DNA of 64,000 bases, taken from contig NZ_MLAN01000002.1 of assembly GCF_002272875.1 (NCBI RefSeq), forward strand, positions 1 to 64,000, in the 5' to 3' direction. Position 1 is the first letter of the stretch. Every line of letters begins with the position of its first letter. Both the position numbers and the translations under genes were made by a program. Source of the DNA: Helicobacter sp. 11S02629-2 (lineage in GTDB: Bacteria; Campylobacterota; Campylobacteria; Campylobacterales; Helicobacteraceae). The notes under the pieces are model-generated. The model was not told the DNA's origin. It saw nothing but the letters and a program-made list of their open reading frames with translations, and did no database searches. This document shows, piece by piece, positions 8,295 to 16,607 of the stretch.

Positions 8295-9515
8295 ATGAAG
8301 CTCACCTTATTCATACTAAAAAAGTATCTACGTTTTGATAAAACGCAGCCCTTTATCTCTATAACTAGCATTTTAGCTTTTATAGGAGTGTGTGTAGGTG
8401 TGATGGTCTTACTAGTTAGTATGGGGATAATGAATGGCATGTCCCAAGAGTTCAAGAAAAAAATCTTTACTATGAACTACCCTTTAACCATCTATAGCCC
8501 ACAAACTGGCGATATAAGCACTAGACTAGAATCCTTACTTGCTTCTAAGTTCCCTAGTCTTTACTTTAGTCCTTATATCCAAACTCAAGCAGTCATAAGA
8601 GTAGGCAAAGATGTAAGGACTGTGCTAGTTTATGGTATAGACCCTACAAAAGAAGTCCATGTTAATGACGTAGTAAAAGAAGCTATAAAAGATAAAACTT
8701 TTAGTAATCCTTTTGAGCTTATAACTGGTGCCACCTTGGCTAATAGCTTACTACTTAGAAAAAATGAAAGGCTAACTTTAATCTTTATGGACCTAAGTCC
8801 AACTGGCCTTGCTTTAATACCTCGCATAAAAGGCTTTGGCTTCTTTGGTACTTTTGATAGCGGGATAAGGGCCTATGATGATAGCTTTTCTTACACAAGC
8901 CTAAAAGCCTTAGAGATACTTAAGAACTACCCAGCTGGCGTATATGATGGAATCCATATCTACTCTAATAATGCCATGCAAGACATAGCCCCTATAAAAG
9001 CTTTGTTAAATGACTACAACCTAACCTATGGGACTAATCTCTTTGTTGAAGGTTGGTGGCAGCAAAATGGTCACTTTTTCTCAGCCATGGAGTTAGAGAA
9101 AAAAGCTCTTTTTGTAGTTCTTATGCTTATCATCCTAATGGCAGCACTTAATATCATAAGCTCCCTTCTAATGGTTGTAATGAATAGACGCAAAGAAATA
9201 GCCCTCCTTATAAGTCTAGGCACTACTAAAAAAGAAGTTAGAAATATCTTTTTATCTTTAGGGCTAGTTATAGGCTGCTCTGGCATAGTGTGTGGGGCAA
9301 TACTTGGTCTTTTTATAAACTGGCTTTTAAAAACCTTCCCTATCATCCACATACCAGCTGATGTTTATGGAATAAGCACACTTCCTATAGACTTGCTAAC
9401 TAGCGACTTTTTAGCAACCATCATAGGTGCTTTTATCATAGTCTTTTTATCTTCCCTCTACCCAGCCTATAAGGCTTCTAAGATAAACATACTAGAAGTT
9501 TTAAGAAACGAGTAA
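8295..9515 (+). CDS. Lipoprotein-releasing ABC transporter permease (LolC/LolE/LolF family)
   Basis: Inner-membrane component of the Lol system, which detaches lipoproteins for transfer to the outer membrane. The 406-residue protein has the MacB/LolC layout: one N-terminal helix (about 20-45, with IGVCVGVMVLLVSMGIMNGM), a large periplasmic domain (about 50-270) and three C-terminal helices (about 272-295, 318-345, 370-395). The LVSMGIMNG stretch and the final YPAYKASKINILEVLRNE are typical of the family. The start has a good AAGGA site. A LolD ATPase is not in this window. The lipase-like gene starts 1 nt after its stop, so the two are probably co-transcribed. Confidence 0.88.
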   Translation: MKLTLFILKKYLRFDKTQPFISITSILAFIGVCVGVMVLLVSMGIMNGMSQEFKKKIFTMNYPLTIYSPQTGDISTRLESLLASKFPSLYFSPYIQTQAVIRVGKDVRTVLVYGIDPTKEVHVNDVVKEAIKDKTFSNPFELITGATLANSLLLRKNERLTLIFMDLSPTGLALIPRIKGFGFFGTFDSGIRAYDDSFSYTSLKALEILKNYPAGVYDGIHIYSNNAMQDIAPIKALLNDYNLTYGTNLFVEGWWQQNGHFFSAMELEKKALFVVLMLIILMAALNIISSLLMVVMNRRKEIALLISLGTTKKEVRNIFLSLGLVIGCSGIVCGAILGLFINWLLKTFPIIHIPADVYGISTLPIDLLTSDFLATIIGAFIIVFLSSLYPAYKASKINILEVLRNE

Positions 9516-9516
9516 T

Positions 9517-10476
9517 GTGGTGGAATCTCCTTCACTAGGACATATCTCAAAGCAAGACTTAAAAAGACTTTATGAAATCTCCTTGCTTGCTTTTGCAGGC
9601 AATGTCAAGCTAAAAGACTTTAAAAAGGGTATGGACTTAAAAGAGATTTTACAGAGGGACTATAGGAAAGATAAGCTTACTAGGCTAGATTCTAAGATAC
9701 CTTTTGGAGGCATGTTTATAGGGCTTAGAGATGAAAGCGGCAAGTATAAACTAGATAAAGATTCTAAACCCATAAACCGCCTTTTACCCCATGTAGAATC
9801 TTTTTGCAATAGATTTACAATACTAGAGCATATAAATGAGTACTCTCATACTTTTGGCTTTAGAGCAAGTCTCTTTTTTGATACTAAGACAAAAGAGTAC
9901 TACTTAAGTCTTGCTGGCACTGATATGAGTGAGTATGCATTTTTTAACGAAGTAGACTGGTGGGATATCTACGCTGATATGTGCTTGATGGCTGGCTTTT
10001 TGCCTTACTTAGAGTTTAAATCTATGCTTAGATTCTATAGCTATATAAAACAAAGATATGCTTTAGATGAAACTAACTTTTACATAGTTGGCCACTCTCT
10101 TGGTGGCTATCTCTCACAAATCTTAAGTGTGGCTTTTTTAAGCGAGATAAAAAAGGGCTACTTTTTTCAAGCCCCCGGTGCTAAAGGCTTTCATATAGGG
10201 CCTTTTGCTAGGCTTAAACTAAGCCCTTATGAAAAGCAAGTCTTAAAAAACTACTTTAGAAATGAAACCTCCAAGCTTTTAGAATCTAAACTAGTTAATA
10301 TAAACACTTTTAGGGATGCAAACTCTAAAGGCTACTTTCAAAGAAACTTCGTGCAACTCTTTGGGAAAAAGGTAGCTTGCAAGGAGTATGAGCTTTACTT
10401 GGGTAGATTTGACACACACCACCCCGGCTGTGCTTTACTGCCAATATGTGATTATCTAAAGCTAAGTCACAATTAG
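9517..10476 (+). CDS. Lipase-like alpha/beta hydrolase (class 3 lipase type)
   Basis: The 319-residue protein has a nucleophile-elbow motif GHSLGG (Ser about residue 193) after the strand NFYIVG, and an upstream YYLSLAGTDM that resembles the oxyanion region of class 3 lipases. An Asp (ICDY or DANSKG) and a late His (GRFDTHHPG) could complete the triad. No signal peptide is visible, so it appears cytoplasmic or is exported without one. GTG is used as start, 1 nt after the LolC stop. The substrate is unknown; phospholipase activity is possible given the lipoprotein-export neighbour but is not shown. Confidence 0.72.
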   Translation: MVESPSLGHISKQDLKRLYEISLLAFAGNVKLKDFKKGMDLKEILQRDYRKDKLTRLDSKIPFGGMFIGLRDESGKYKLDKDSKPINRLLPHVESFCNRFTILEHINEYSHTFGFRASLFFDTKTKEYYLSLAGTDMSEYAFFNEVDWWDIYADMCLMAGFLPYLEFKSMLRFYSYIKQRYALDETNFYIVGHSLGGYLSQILSVAFLSEIKKGYFFQAPGAKGFHIGPFARLKLSPYEKQVLKNYFRNETSKLLESKLVNINTFRDANSKGYFQRNFVQLFGKKVACKEYELYLGRFDTHHPGCALLPICDYLKLSHN

Positions 10477-10503
10477 AATTATTAAAAATTAAGAGAGAAA
10501 AAT

Positions 10504-10989
10504 ATGGCAGATCTAATACTATGGCGACACGCAAACGCAAGCTATGCTGCACAAAGCGACATGGAAAGAAAGCTATCTGAGATAGGTAAAAAAGAAGCCA
10601 AAAAAATGGCGAAGTTCTTGCAAAAAAACTTACTAAAAAACAACCTTGGCAACTATAAGATTCTAACTAGTGAGGCCACTAGGACAAAGCAAACTGCAAA
10701 AAGACTAGATGAAGACTACACTCCTTGCAAGGAGTTAAATGTGGGCAGCAGTGCTAGCGACATACTAGAGTTCATAAAATGGAAAGAGCCTTTAAAAGAA
10801 GGAAGTAAAGCTATAGTCTTAGTAGGTCATGAGCCATTTTTAAGTGAGATAGTAACTAGGGAGCTTTTTAAACAAAAAGAAGGCATCAATCAAGCCATAT
10901 CTTTTGAAACTGCTTCCATAGTCTGGCTAAAAAGTGATACTTTAGGTGAAGTTAGCCTTAAACTAGCAATCACTCCTAGTTCCTTGTGA
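10504..10989 (+). CDS. Phosphohistidine phosphatase SixA-like (histidine phosphatase superfamily)
   Basis: A 161-residue cytoplasmic enzyme of the branch-1 histidine phosphatase fold. LILWRHANAS at residues 3-12 gives the catalytic Arg-His pair (R8-H9), and VLVGHEPFL near 102-110 gives the second histidine. KILTSEATRTKQTA carries another phosphate-binding arginine. The compact length without inserted cap residues fits SixA, which removes phosphate from phosphohistidine domains. A ribosome site GAGAG precedes the ATG. It follows the lipase-like gene by 27 nt. The target protein is unknown. Confidence 0.8.
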   Translation: MADLILWRHANASYAAQSDMERKLSEIGKKEAKKMAKFLQKNLLKNNLGNYKILTSEATRTKQTAKRLDEDYTPCKELNVGSSASDILEFIKWKEPLKEGSKAIVLVGHEPFLSEIVTRELFKQKEGINQAISFETASIVWLKSDTLGEVSLKLAITPSSL

Positions 10990-11072
10990 TAACTTTTGTA
11001 GCAAAAAATCGCATAACTAAAGTTTTAGTTAATACTTATGCAAATGTGTCCAAAATGTAACTATTGCTTGGT

Positions 11073-11078
11073 TACAAT
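11073..11078 (+). promoter_or_regulatory. Likely -10 element of napA
   Basis: TACAAT, one mismatch to TATAAT, lies 30 nt before the napA ATG, with a Shine-Dalgarno AAGGAG between them (11096-11101). No clear -35 is seen, as usual for Campylobacterota. There is room upstream for PerR/Fur-type control, but I found no clean operator. Confidence 0.45.
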
Positions 11079-11107
11079 TGTTCATACTAAAAATTAAGGA
11101 GTTTACA

Positions 11108-11551
11108 ATGACACCAACTATTAAGTTACTAAAAGGTTTACAAGCGGATTGTCTAGCGCTATTTATGAAAACTCACAACTTTCACTGGAATGTAAAAGGT
11201 CATGACTTCATGCCTACTCACCTAGAAACTCAAGCAATGTATGAGCTTTTTGCTGATATCTTTGATGACCTAGCAGAAAGAGTAGTTCAACTTGGAGATA
11301 TACCTTTAACAAACCTAGATGAAGTAGCAAAGCATACAACTGTTAAAACAGAAACTAGAACTAAGTTTGTTTCTAAAGACATCCATACTGCGATGTTAGA
11401 AGAGTACGAAAACTTCAGAGCAAAGTTGAAAAAGCTTGCTGACACAGCTGGCGAAGTTGATGACAGAGGTACTCAAAACTATTGTGATGATAAAATCGCA
11501 CACTTTGACAAAGCTATATGGATGCTAAAAGCAAGAATCCAAGCTGCATAA
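11108..11551 (+). CDS. napA: DNA-starvation/ferritin-like protein Dps (NapA)
   Basis: Dodecameric iron-storage protein that oxidises Fe(II) with peroxide and protects against oxidative stress; the H. pylori protein is the neutrophil-activating protein. The 147-residue chain begins MTPTIKLLKGLQAD and carries the ferroxidase set HNFHWNVKGHDF (His and Asp) and the FDDLAERVVQLGD helix with its acidic ligands. I chose the ATG at 11108, preceded by TAAGGAG, over a TTG 30 nt upstream because the protein then starts where Dps homologues start. The gene is monocistronic with its own promoter, and a hairpin follows. Confidence 0.93.
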   Translation: MTPTIKLLKGLQADCLALFMKTHNFHWNVKGHDFMPTHLETQAMYELFADIFDDLAERVVQLGDIPLTNLDEVAKHTTVKTETRTKFVSKDIHTAMLEEYENFRAKLKKLADTAGEVDDRGTQNYCDDKIAHFDKAIWMLKARIQAA

Positions 11552-11600
11552 GGGCTTATATCTACAAAAAAGCCAGCTTTAAACTAAAATAGTCCATAAT

Positions 11601-11627
11601 AAGTAAGGCAAAAAACCTGCCTTACTT
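11601..11627. terminator. 10-bp hairpin after napA
   Basis: AAGTAAGGCA and TGCCTTACTT form a perfect 10-bp stem around AAAAACC. It sits 50 nt after the napA stop and just before the next gene. No long T-run follows on the plus strand, so it may be a weak terminator or an RNA-stabilising leader structure. Confidence 0.5.
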
Positions 11628-11638
11628 GGGATTTCAAT

Positions 11639-11956
11639 ATGCAAACAAACACAAACAGAACAACTACTAATGAAAAGTCAGAGCTTCTAGACTTTGAAAC
11701 TAAGCCAAAGACAAAAGTTATGAGGCTTGGCTTAGGCAAAAACTCATTAATAGCAAGTCTAGCCATACTTATAATCATCCTAATACTATTTGCCCCAAAA
11801 GTCTACTTAGCTAACAACATCTACTACGCAAGTAGAGACATATCAAGACTGCAGACACAAAAACAACTACTAGCTGAAGCTAAGCACAAACTTACACTAG
11901 AACTTGAACAGCTAAAGATAAAGCATTTAAATGAAAACTTAGGAGAGACGTATTGA
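11639..11956 (+). CDS. Small single-span coiled-coil protein (FtsB/FtsL-like septum formation initiator?)
   Basis: A 105-residue bitopic protein: a cytoplasmic tail of about 40 residues, one transmembrane helix (LIASLAILIIILILF, about 41-56) and a periplasmic coiled coil (SRLQTQKQLLAEAKHKLTLELEQLKIKHL). This layout matches FtsL/FtsB/DivIC division proteins, but those are poorly conserved, so the call rests on topology and length. Its stop overlaps the gpsA start by 4 nt, so the two are co-translated. I am unsure of function. Confidence 0.6.
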   Translation: MQTNTNRTTTNEKSELLDFETKPKTKVMRLGLGKNSLIASLAILIIILILFAPKVYLANNIYYASRDISRLQTQKQLLAEAKHKLTLELEQLKIKHLNENLGETY

Positions 11957-12942
11957 CAAAGATTTTTATGTTAGGTGGGGGAGCTTGGGGACTAGCCCTT
12001 GCACATAGTTTTGCAAAAGGTAGCGATGGGAGAAATGAAGTCTATGTACTTTCAAGGCGCAAGCTTGATCTAAGTGTGAATCTAAGCATATCTAGTAGCC
12101 TTGAAGACAAAGACATAAGCACAAAAAATATCTCTACTGGGAATCTTTTCCAGATAGACAAAGAAGAGTTTTTAAAAAAGCTAGATTCTAAGTCTTTATG
12201 TGTGATAAGCATAGCAAGTGCTTTTATGAGAGAGTACCTAGAAAAGATGCACTTTCCAAAAGATCTAAAAGTGCTTTGTGTAAGCAAGGGTATAGAACAA
12301 GGTAGTGGTGCTTTGATGAGTGATATCTTAGAGCTTTACTTTGAAAAAGATAATATCTGCTATCTAGCTGGTCCAACCTTTGCCAAAGAAGTCTTGCAAG
12401 GCTTGCCTTGTGCTGTGTCTATAAACTCTCACAACAAAACCTTAGCTAAGCGTTATGCAGACTGCCTTCCAGACTTTATAAAACCTTATATAAAACATGA
12501 CATCATAGGTGCTGAGATAGCAGGTGCTTATAAAAATGTCATAGCTATAGCTGGGGGTATAAGCGATGGCCTAAGGCTAGGAAGCAATGCTAAGGCTAGT
12601 CTTTTAGCACGTGGCTTAGTTGAGATGGCACGCTTTGGCAAAGCCCTTGGCGGGAAGAATGAGACCTTTTTAGGCTTGGCTGGAAGTGGGGACTTATTTT
12701 TAACATCTAGTTCTACTATGTCGCGAAACTACCGCGTAGGACTAGCCTTAGCTAAGGGAGATAAGCTAGATTCCATCTTAAAAGATCTAGGTGAGGTAGC
12801 TGAAGGCGTTTATAGCACTAAGTCAATCTGCGAGATAGCAGCTAAGCACAACTTACACGTACCCATAGCCACTGAGGTTAATCACATCTTAGAAGGCAGA
12901 GACGTCCTCTCAAGCCTTAAAAATCTACTAAAACGAGGCTAA
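11953..12942 (+). CDS. gpsA: NAD(P)-dependent glycerol-3-phosphate dehydrogenase
   Basis: Makes sn-glycerol-3-phosphate from dihydroxyacetone phosphate for phospholipid synthesis in the cytoplasm. The 329-residue protein has the N-terminal Rossmann motif LGGGAWGLALAH, the GPTFAKEV loop, the catalytic lysine region AYKNVIAIAGGISDGL and the C-terminal GLAGSGDL(F)LT and SRNYRVG motifs of GpsA. Start is TTG, with an AGGAG site overlapping the end of the previous gene. The next gene, a pseudouridine synthase, follows within a few bases and seems to lack a normal start codon. Confidence 0.93.
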   Translation: MTKIFMLGGGAWGLALAHSFAKGSDGRNEVYVLSRRKLDLSVNLSISSSLEDKDISTKNISTGNLFQIDKEEFLKKLDSKSLCVISIASAFMREYLEKMHFPKDLKVLCVSKGIEQGSGALMSDILELYFEKDNICYLAGPTFAKEVLQGLPCAVSINSHNKTLAKRYADCLPDFIKPYIKHDIIGAEIAGAYKNVIAIAGGISDGLRLGSNAKASLLARGLVEMARFGKALGGKNETFLGLAGSGDLFLTSSSTMSRNYRVGLALAKGDKLDSILKDLGEVAEGVYSTKSICEIAAKHNLHVPIATEVNHILEGRDVLSSLKNLLKRG

Positions 12943-12946
12943 CACC

Positions 12947-13717
12947 ATAGAAAAAGCATACAAACTCCTAGCTTTAAAGCTAGGTATATCAAACAACAAA
13001 GCAAAAGAGCTAATAGATAGTGGCCTAGTAAGTGTCGCTGGCAAAAGACTAGAAGTCGCAAGAAAAGACCTTCCTTTAAACACTGAGTTTAAAGTCATAG
13101 AAGAAAAACTAGAAGTGCTTTTTAAAGATTCCAAAGTGCTTGCTATAAACAAACCAGTAGGCGTAGAATCTTACTCTTTGCAAGATAAGTTCCCAGACTA
13201 TAAGCTACTTCATAGGCTTGATAAAGACACTAGTGGGGTTTTGCTTTTAAGTAGTGATCCTGACTTTATAAAGCGTGCAAAAGAAGAGTTTAAAGAAGAA
13301 AGAGTGACTAAAAACTACCTTGCCCTAGTAGATGGGAATCTAAAAGAAGCCCTAGAGGTCACTAAACCAATTGGCACTAAGAAAGGCTTTAAAGCCCAAA
13401 GCTTTATAAAGTCTCACACCTCACCCAAAGACTTAGAGTATAAAAGTGCTACTTCAAAGTTTACTCCTTTGCAGTTTTTAGATAACAAAACGCTAGTTTT
13501 AGCAAACATACTAACTGGCAGAACTCATCAGATAAGAGTGCACCTTGCCTCTATCAAGCACCCTATAGTTGGCGATATCATCTATGGCAAAACTAAGTCT
13601 AACAGACTAAAACTTCATGCTTTTAGTATCAAGCTACTAGACTATGAGTTCAAAGCCCCTATCAACCTTCAAGCTGAGTTTGATAAAGAGGCGATGGATA
13701 GCTCTAAGCTTTTATAA
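12947..13717 (+). CDS. RluA/RluD-family pseudouridine synthase, apparent AUA start
   Basis: Isomerises uridine in rRNA or tRNA. An S4-like N-terminal domain (KLGISNNKAKELIDSGLVSVAGKRL) precedes the catalytic domain with HRLDKDTSGVLLLS (catalytic Asp) and LTGRTHQIRVHLAS. The reading frame opens at 12932, after a stop at 12929, and contains no ATG, GTG, TTG or CTG before a GTG at 13115 that lies beyond the whole S4 domain. The only sensible start is ATA at 12947, giving I/M-E-K-A-Y-K-LL, where I recall Helicobacter homologues starting MEKAYK. A GAGG site lies 8 nt upstream, overlapping the gpsA end. About 256 residues. Exact RNA target unknown. Confidence 0.8.
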   Translation: MEKAYKLLALKLGISNNKAKELIDSGLVSVAGKRLEVARKDLPLNTEFKVIEEKLEVLFKDSKVLAINKPVGVESYSLQDKFPDYKLLHRLDKDTSGVLLLSSDPDFIKRAKEEFKEERVTKNYLALVDGNLKEALEVTKPIGTKKGFKAQSFIKSHTSPKDLEYKSATSKFTPLQFLDNKTLVLANILTGRTHQIRVHLASIKHPIVGDIIYGKTKSNRLKLHAFSIKLLDYEFKAPINLQAEFDKEAMDSSKLL

Positions 13718-14140
13718 AATCTATAATCTAAGTTGTGTTATAGCTTGCCAAAACGCTAGTTCTTACCACCTGTATTTGTTCCTGCAGTGCCTGTGTTTCC
13801 ACTAGCTATACCACTAGCAAGTTTGTATGTTTATATACACATATGCACTTATTAAAGCTTATCTAGCAAGCCTTTATCTTGCTATAAGTGCTTTTATTTT
13901 TAATGCATGAATGTATGTTTTGGGATTGCAAGAGGTTTAGTTAAAAGGGAATATTAATCTTTATAAAATTTATAAAATAGATTTTTAAAGTAGCTTTATG
14001 TTTTACTTTATAAAAGCTAGTTTTTTAGGGATTTTAAGTTTTAAAATATTTTACTTTTATAGATTATAACTAGTCTATAAGCCCTATTTATGGGCGTTTC
14101 AAACTCTATATAGCTTTAAAAATATGCTAGCTTAAACTAG
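13718..14140. other. 420-bp intergenic stretch without a clear gene
   Basis: Lies between the converging ends of the pseudouridine synthase and hisG. It contains a Gly/Thr-rich remnant-like frame on the minus strand (about 13757-13823, ending in GTNTGGKN), too short and too close to an upstream stop to be called a gene. A hairpin with a T-run follows at 13845-13901. The rest is A/T-rich. A small RNA is possible but not supported by more than the hairpin. Confidence 0.5.
13845..13901 (+). terminator. Rho-independent terminator-like hairpin
   Basis: An outer stem GCACTTA/TAAGTGC encloses an inner stem TAGCAAG/CTTGCTA (loop CCTTTAT), and TTTTATTTTT follows directly. It would end transcription from the gpsA/pseudouridine synthase side or from a small RNA in the gap. 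Confidence 0.6.
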
Positions 14141-14761
14141 CTAGCCTTCTATCCCTAGTGCTTTAGCACACTTCTCTCTCAAGCTTAGAATCTCGCTTTT
14201 ATGCTCAAAAAAGCTGTTTTTATTAGCCACTAGATAAGCACTTGAATCCATTATAACTTCATACACTTCAAGGTTGTTTTGCTTCATAGTAGTGCCTGTT
14301 TCTACTATATCTACTATGGCATCACTTAGCCCTACTAGTGGAGCTAGCTCTATAGATCCATAAAGCTTTATAACATCTATGGCTATGGCCTTTTTTGCGA
14401 AGTGATGCTTGGTTATATTAGCTAGTTTAGTGGCTATCTTTAAGCGGGGTTTTTGAAGATCTAGTGGTCTTTTGCACTCAGTGCCAACTACGACTTTACA
14501 CTTACCAAAGCCAAGATTAAGCAGCCTTACTACAGAAGCCTTACCCTCTTCTAAGATATCAAGCCCTACTACTCCAAGATTAGCTGCGCCATATTGCACA
14601 TAAGTTGGTACGTCTTGATTCCTTACAAGTAAGAATCTAAAGCCACTATGTTCTAAGATTAACTTTCTATCATTAAATCTAAAGTTGGTATTAAATATAT
14701 CTGAGAAAAGCTTAAGCGTATCCTCGCCTATGCGTCCTTTTGGCAAAGCTATAGTTAGCAA
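14141..14761 (-). CDS. hisG: ATP phosphoribosyltransferase, short form
   Basis: First step of histidine synthesis: joins ATP and PRPP. The 206-residue length marks the short form, which in other bacteria needs the regulatory partner HisZ; no hisZ is in this window. Motifs: MLTIALPKGRIGEDTL at the N-terminus, LGVVGLDIL, and the PRPP-binding DIVETGTTMKQN near 160. Start is TTG; it places the protein exactly at the family N-terminus. It is the last gene of the greA-dut-coaX minus-strand run, 21 nt after coaX. H. pylori lacks this pathway, so this gene argues for another Helicobacter species. Confidence 0.92.
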   Translation of the reverse strand: MLTIALPKGRIGEDTLKLFSDIFNTNFRFNDRKLILEHSGFRFLLVRNQDVPTYVQYGAANLGVVGLDILEEGKASVVRLLNLGFGKCKVVVGTECKRPLDLQKPRLKIATKLANITKHHFAKKAIAIDVIKLYGSIELAPLVGLSDAIVDIVETGTTMKQNNLEVYEVIMDSSAYLVANKNSFFEHKSEILSLREKCAKALGIEG

Positions 14762-14782
14762 GTAGTTCCTTTTATATTGTAG

Positions 14783-15433
14783 TTAAGAGTTAGCAAGCCT
14801 TGAGTGGAGTTGCTTGACTGCAAGCCACATACCTTTAAAAACTAAGGTGTTATCATAGATACTATTAGTAAAAAGGCGTGAGAAAAACTTCCCATCTCCA
14901 CCAGTGAAGTAGATCATCTTACCTTCAGCGCTTTGCTTGATGGTTAAAAAGATGCTATTTAAAGCACCAAAACTAAGGGCATCTTTTGTACTTTGGGGTA
15001 GGCTCTCTAAGTCTACACCCATATTAAAGTACTTAAGATCTAAGACTTTAGATATATCAGCATAAAAGTTTCTATAGCTTTCAAGACCGGGCAAGATAAA
15101 GCCTCCAAGATGGATTCCATCTTCCATGACATCTACTGTTATAGCACTGCCTGCATCTACTATAACGCCGTTTTTAACGCCCTTGCAAGCAGCCTTTCTA
15201 TCCACGCCTAAGCCCTTATACTCACTATCTAGCTCTATATAAGGACCTAGGTTTATGCAGTTTTTATGTGAGTTTAAAAGGTTTTTTTCACCTTCTTCAT
15301 TAACACTAATATAGACTATAGAAGTATCTTTGTCTTGCTTAGAGATTTTATCTAAGGGCTCTTTCCACATGCTTCCTTTTTTATAGAAGTGCAAGAAAGT
15401 GTTGCCTATATCACATAAGATTACTTCACTCAT
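14783..15433 (-). CDS. coaX: Type III pantothenate kinase
   Basis: First step of coenzyme A synthesis: phosphorylates pantothenate. The 216-residue protein shows the actin-like ATPase motifs of CoaX: CDIGNT near residue 8, IVDAGSAITVDV near 90-100 and HLGGFILPGLESY, which is the phosphate/pantothenate-binding region. This type is insensitive to CoA feedback and replaces CoaA. It lies in the same operon order (coaX, two envelope proteins, dut, greA) that I recall from H. pylori. Confidence 0.9.
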   Translation of the reverse strand: MSEVILCDIGNTFLHFYKKGSMWKEPLDKISKQDKDTSIVYISVNEEGEKNLLNSHKNCINLGPYIELDSEYKGLGVDRKAACKGVKNGVIVDAGSAITVDVMEDGIHLGGFILPGLESYRNFYADISKVLDLKYFNMGVDLESLPQSTKDALSFGALNSIFLTIKQSAEGKMIYFTGGDGKFFSRLFTNSIYDNTLVFKGMWLAVKQLHSRLANS

Positions 15434-15443
15434 AGCTTTACTA

Positions 15444-16607
15444 TCACTGTGCTTTTTTTGGCTCTGTCGTTTTTAAAGCTTGGTTTTCTTTGCTAGATTC
15501 CACATCTTTTACTTTTGTGTTTTTAGCTTGTGGCTTAGCAAGCTTTATCTTAAGGTTTGCTAGGTCTATAGATGACTTTGTATTATAAAACACACCATCT
15601 GTAAAAAACACTTCTTTGTTTTTATGCAAGTCTGCTTTATAGACCTTATATTTAAAGCTATCAAGATTGACCTCTACTAAAAAGCCACTTCGCTCTAAAG
15701 TATAGAGTGTATCGCCCTTAAAGCCTATGCCGCTAAACTTAGCGTAAGGAAGATGGATCTTATTTAGCAGTCTTAAAGTTGGGTCATACTCTGCTATATC
15801 TCCTTCTAGGTTTAAAACAAAGACATTGCCCTTATAGACTTTCACATATCTTATATCATCATCTAAAGTATAACTTTGCCCCTCTACAAAGCTTACTACC
15901 CTTTTTGGCGTAGCGGCTACTACGACGCTATTATCAGCGTCCATAAAAGTGATGTTATTTAAAAACTTATCCCCGCCAACTATACTACTTCTTATAACTT
16001 TTAAGTCTTTTAAGTCTACATAAACCACCCTTCCATCAAGCATAGGGTAGATAACTGCATCTTTTTGAAAGACTGGAGTTGAAAGCTGATTAGTAACTGC
16101 ATAAATTGGGTCGTTTCTATCTAAAAAGATTCTATCTTTTTTGGCTAGGTCATAGATAACTGCACTGTTATCTTGCATGACAAGTGCTAGCAAGTCATCT
16201 TTTAATGCCCCACTTACTGCACAAGTATCAGTCTTAAACTTTATAGCGCCATCTCTTTCAAGGCTGACTTTTTCAAGCTTTAAAGAATCTTTTAGTATAG
16301 AAGTAGATTCCACTTTATAAGGCACTACTTCTAGCTCCTTGCAGGCGTTATTAAGCACAAAAAACTTATCGTTGCTAAAAAGCACATTTTCAGTTTTTTC
16401 AAGCTTTAAGCTTTTAAGTCCATCTTTATCTAAGATCATCCCATCTTTTAGCTTGGCGTGAGTAAGGTTAGAATCCACTATGGGACTAGGTAGGTTACTA
16501 TCCAAAGTTAGATTGCCATCTATGATAGTTGGCGAAAAACTCTTTTGCCCACTACAAGCTATGAAGAATAAGACTAGTGCGAAGAGTAGGTATTTTAGAT
16601 ATGTCAT
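15444..16607 (-). CDS. Outer-membrane lipoprotein with beta-propeller repeats (BamB-like?)
   Basis: The 387-residue precursor has a lipoprotein signal peptide with lipobox FIAC (Cys about 18). Much of the mature chain consists of repeated short strands with D-x-N/K turns (DGRVVYVDLKDLKVI, GNVFVLNLEGDIAEYDPTL, GDTLYTLERSGFLVEVNLDS), the pattern of a WD/PQQ-type propeller. A Lys/Glu-rich tail ends the protein. It overlaps the preceding TPR-like membrane protein by 4 nt (ATGA). That pairing resembles yfgM-bamB of gammaproteobacteria, so a role in outer-membrane protein assembly is a reasonable guess, but no BamB signature proves it. Confidence 0.7.
   Translation of the reverse strand: MTYLKYLLFALVLFFIACSGQKSFSPTIIDGNLTLDSNLPSPIVDSNLTHAKLKDGMILDKDGLKSLKLEKTENVLFSNDKFFVLNNACKELEVVPYKVESTSILKDSLKLEKVSLERDGAIKFKTDTCAVSGALKDDLLALVMQDNSAVIYDLAKKDRIFLDRNDPIYAVTNQLSTPVFQKDAVIYPMLDGRVVYVDLKDLKVIRSSIVGGDKFLNNITFMDADNSVVVAATPKRVVSFVEGQSYTLDDDIRYVKVYKGNVFVLNLEGDIAEYDPTLRLLNKIHLPYAKFSGIGFKGDTLYTLERSGFLVEVNLDSFKYKVYKADLHKNKEVFFTDGVFYNTKSSIDLANLKIKLAKPQAKNTKVKDVESSKENQALKTTEPKKAQ

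Noticed and set aside
13757-13823. Minus-strand Gly/Thr-rich fragment resembling the end of a surface protein
   Set aside because: Stops close both sides within about 25 codons; no start or ribosome site. At most a remnant.
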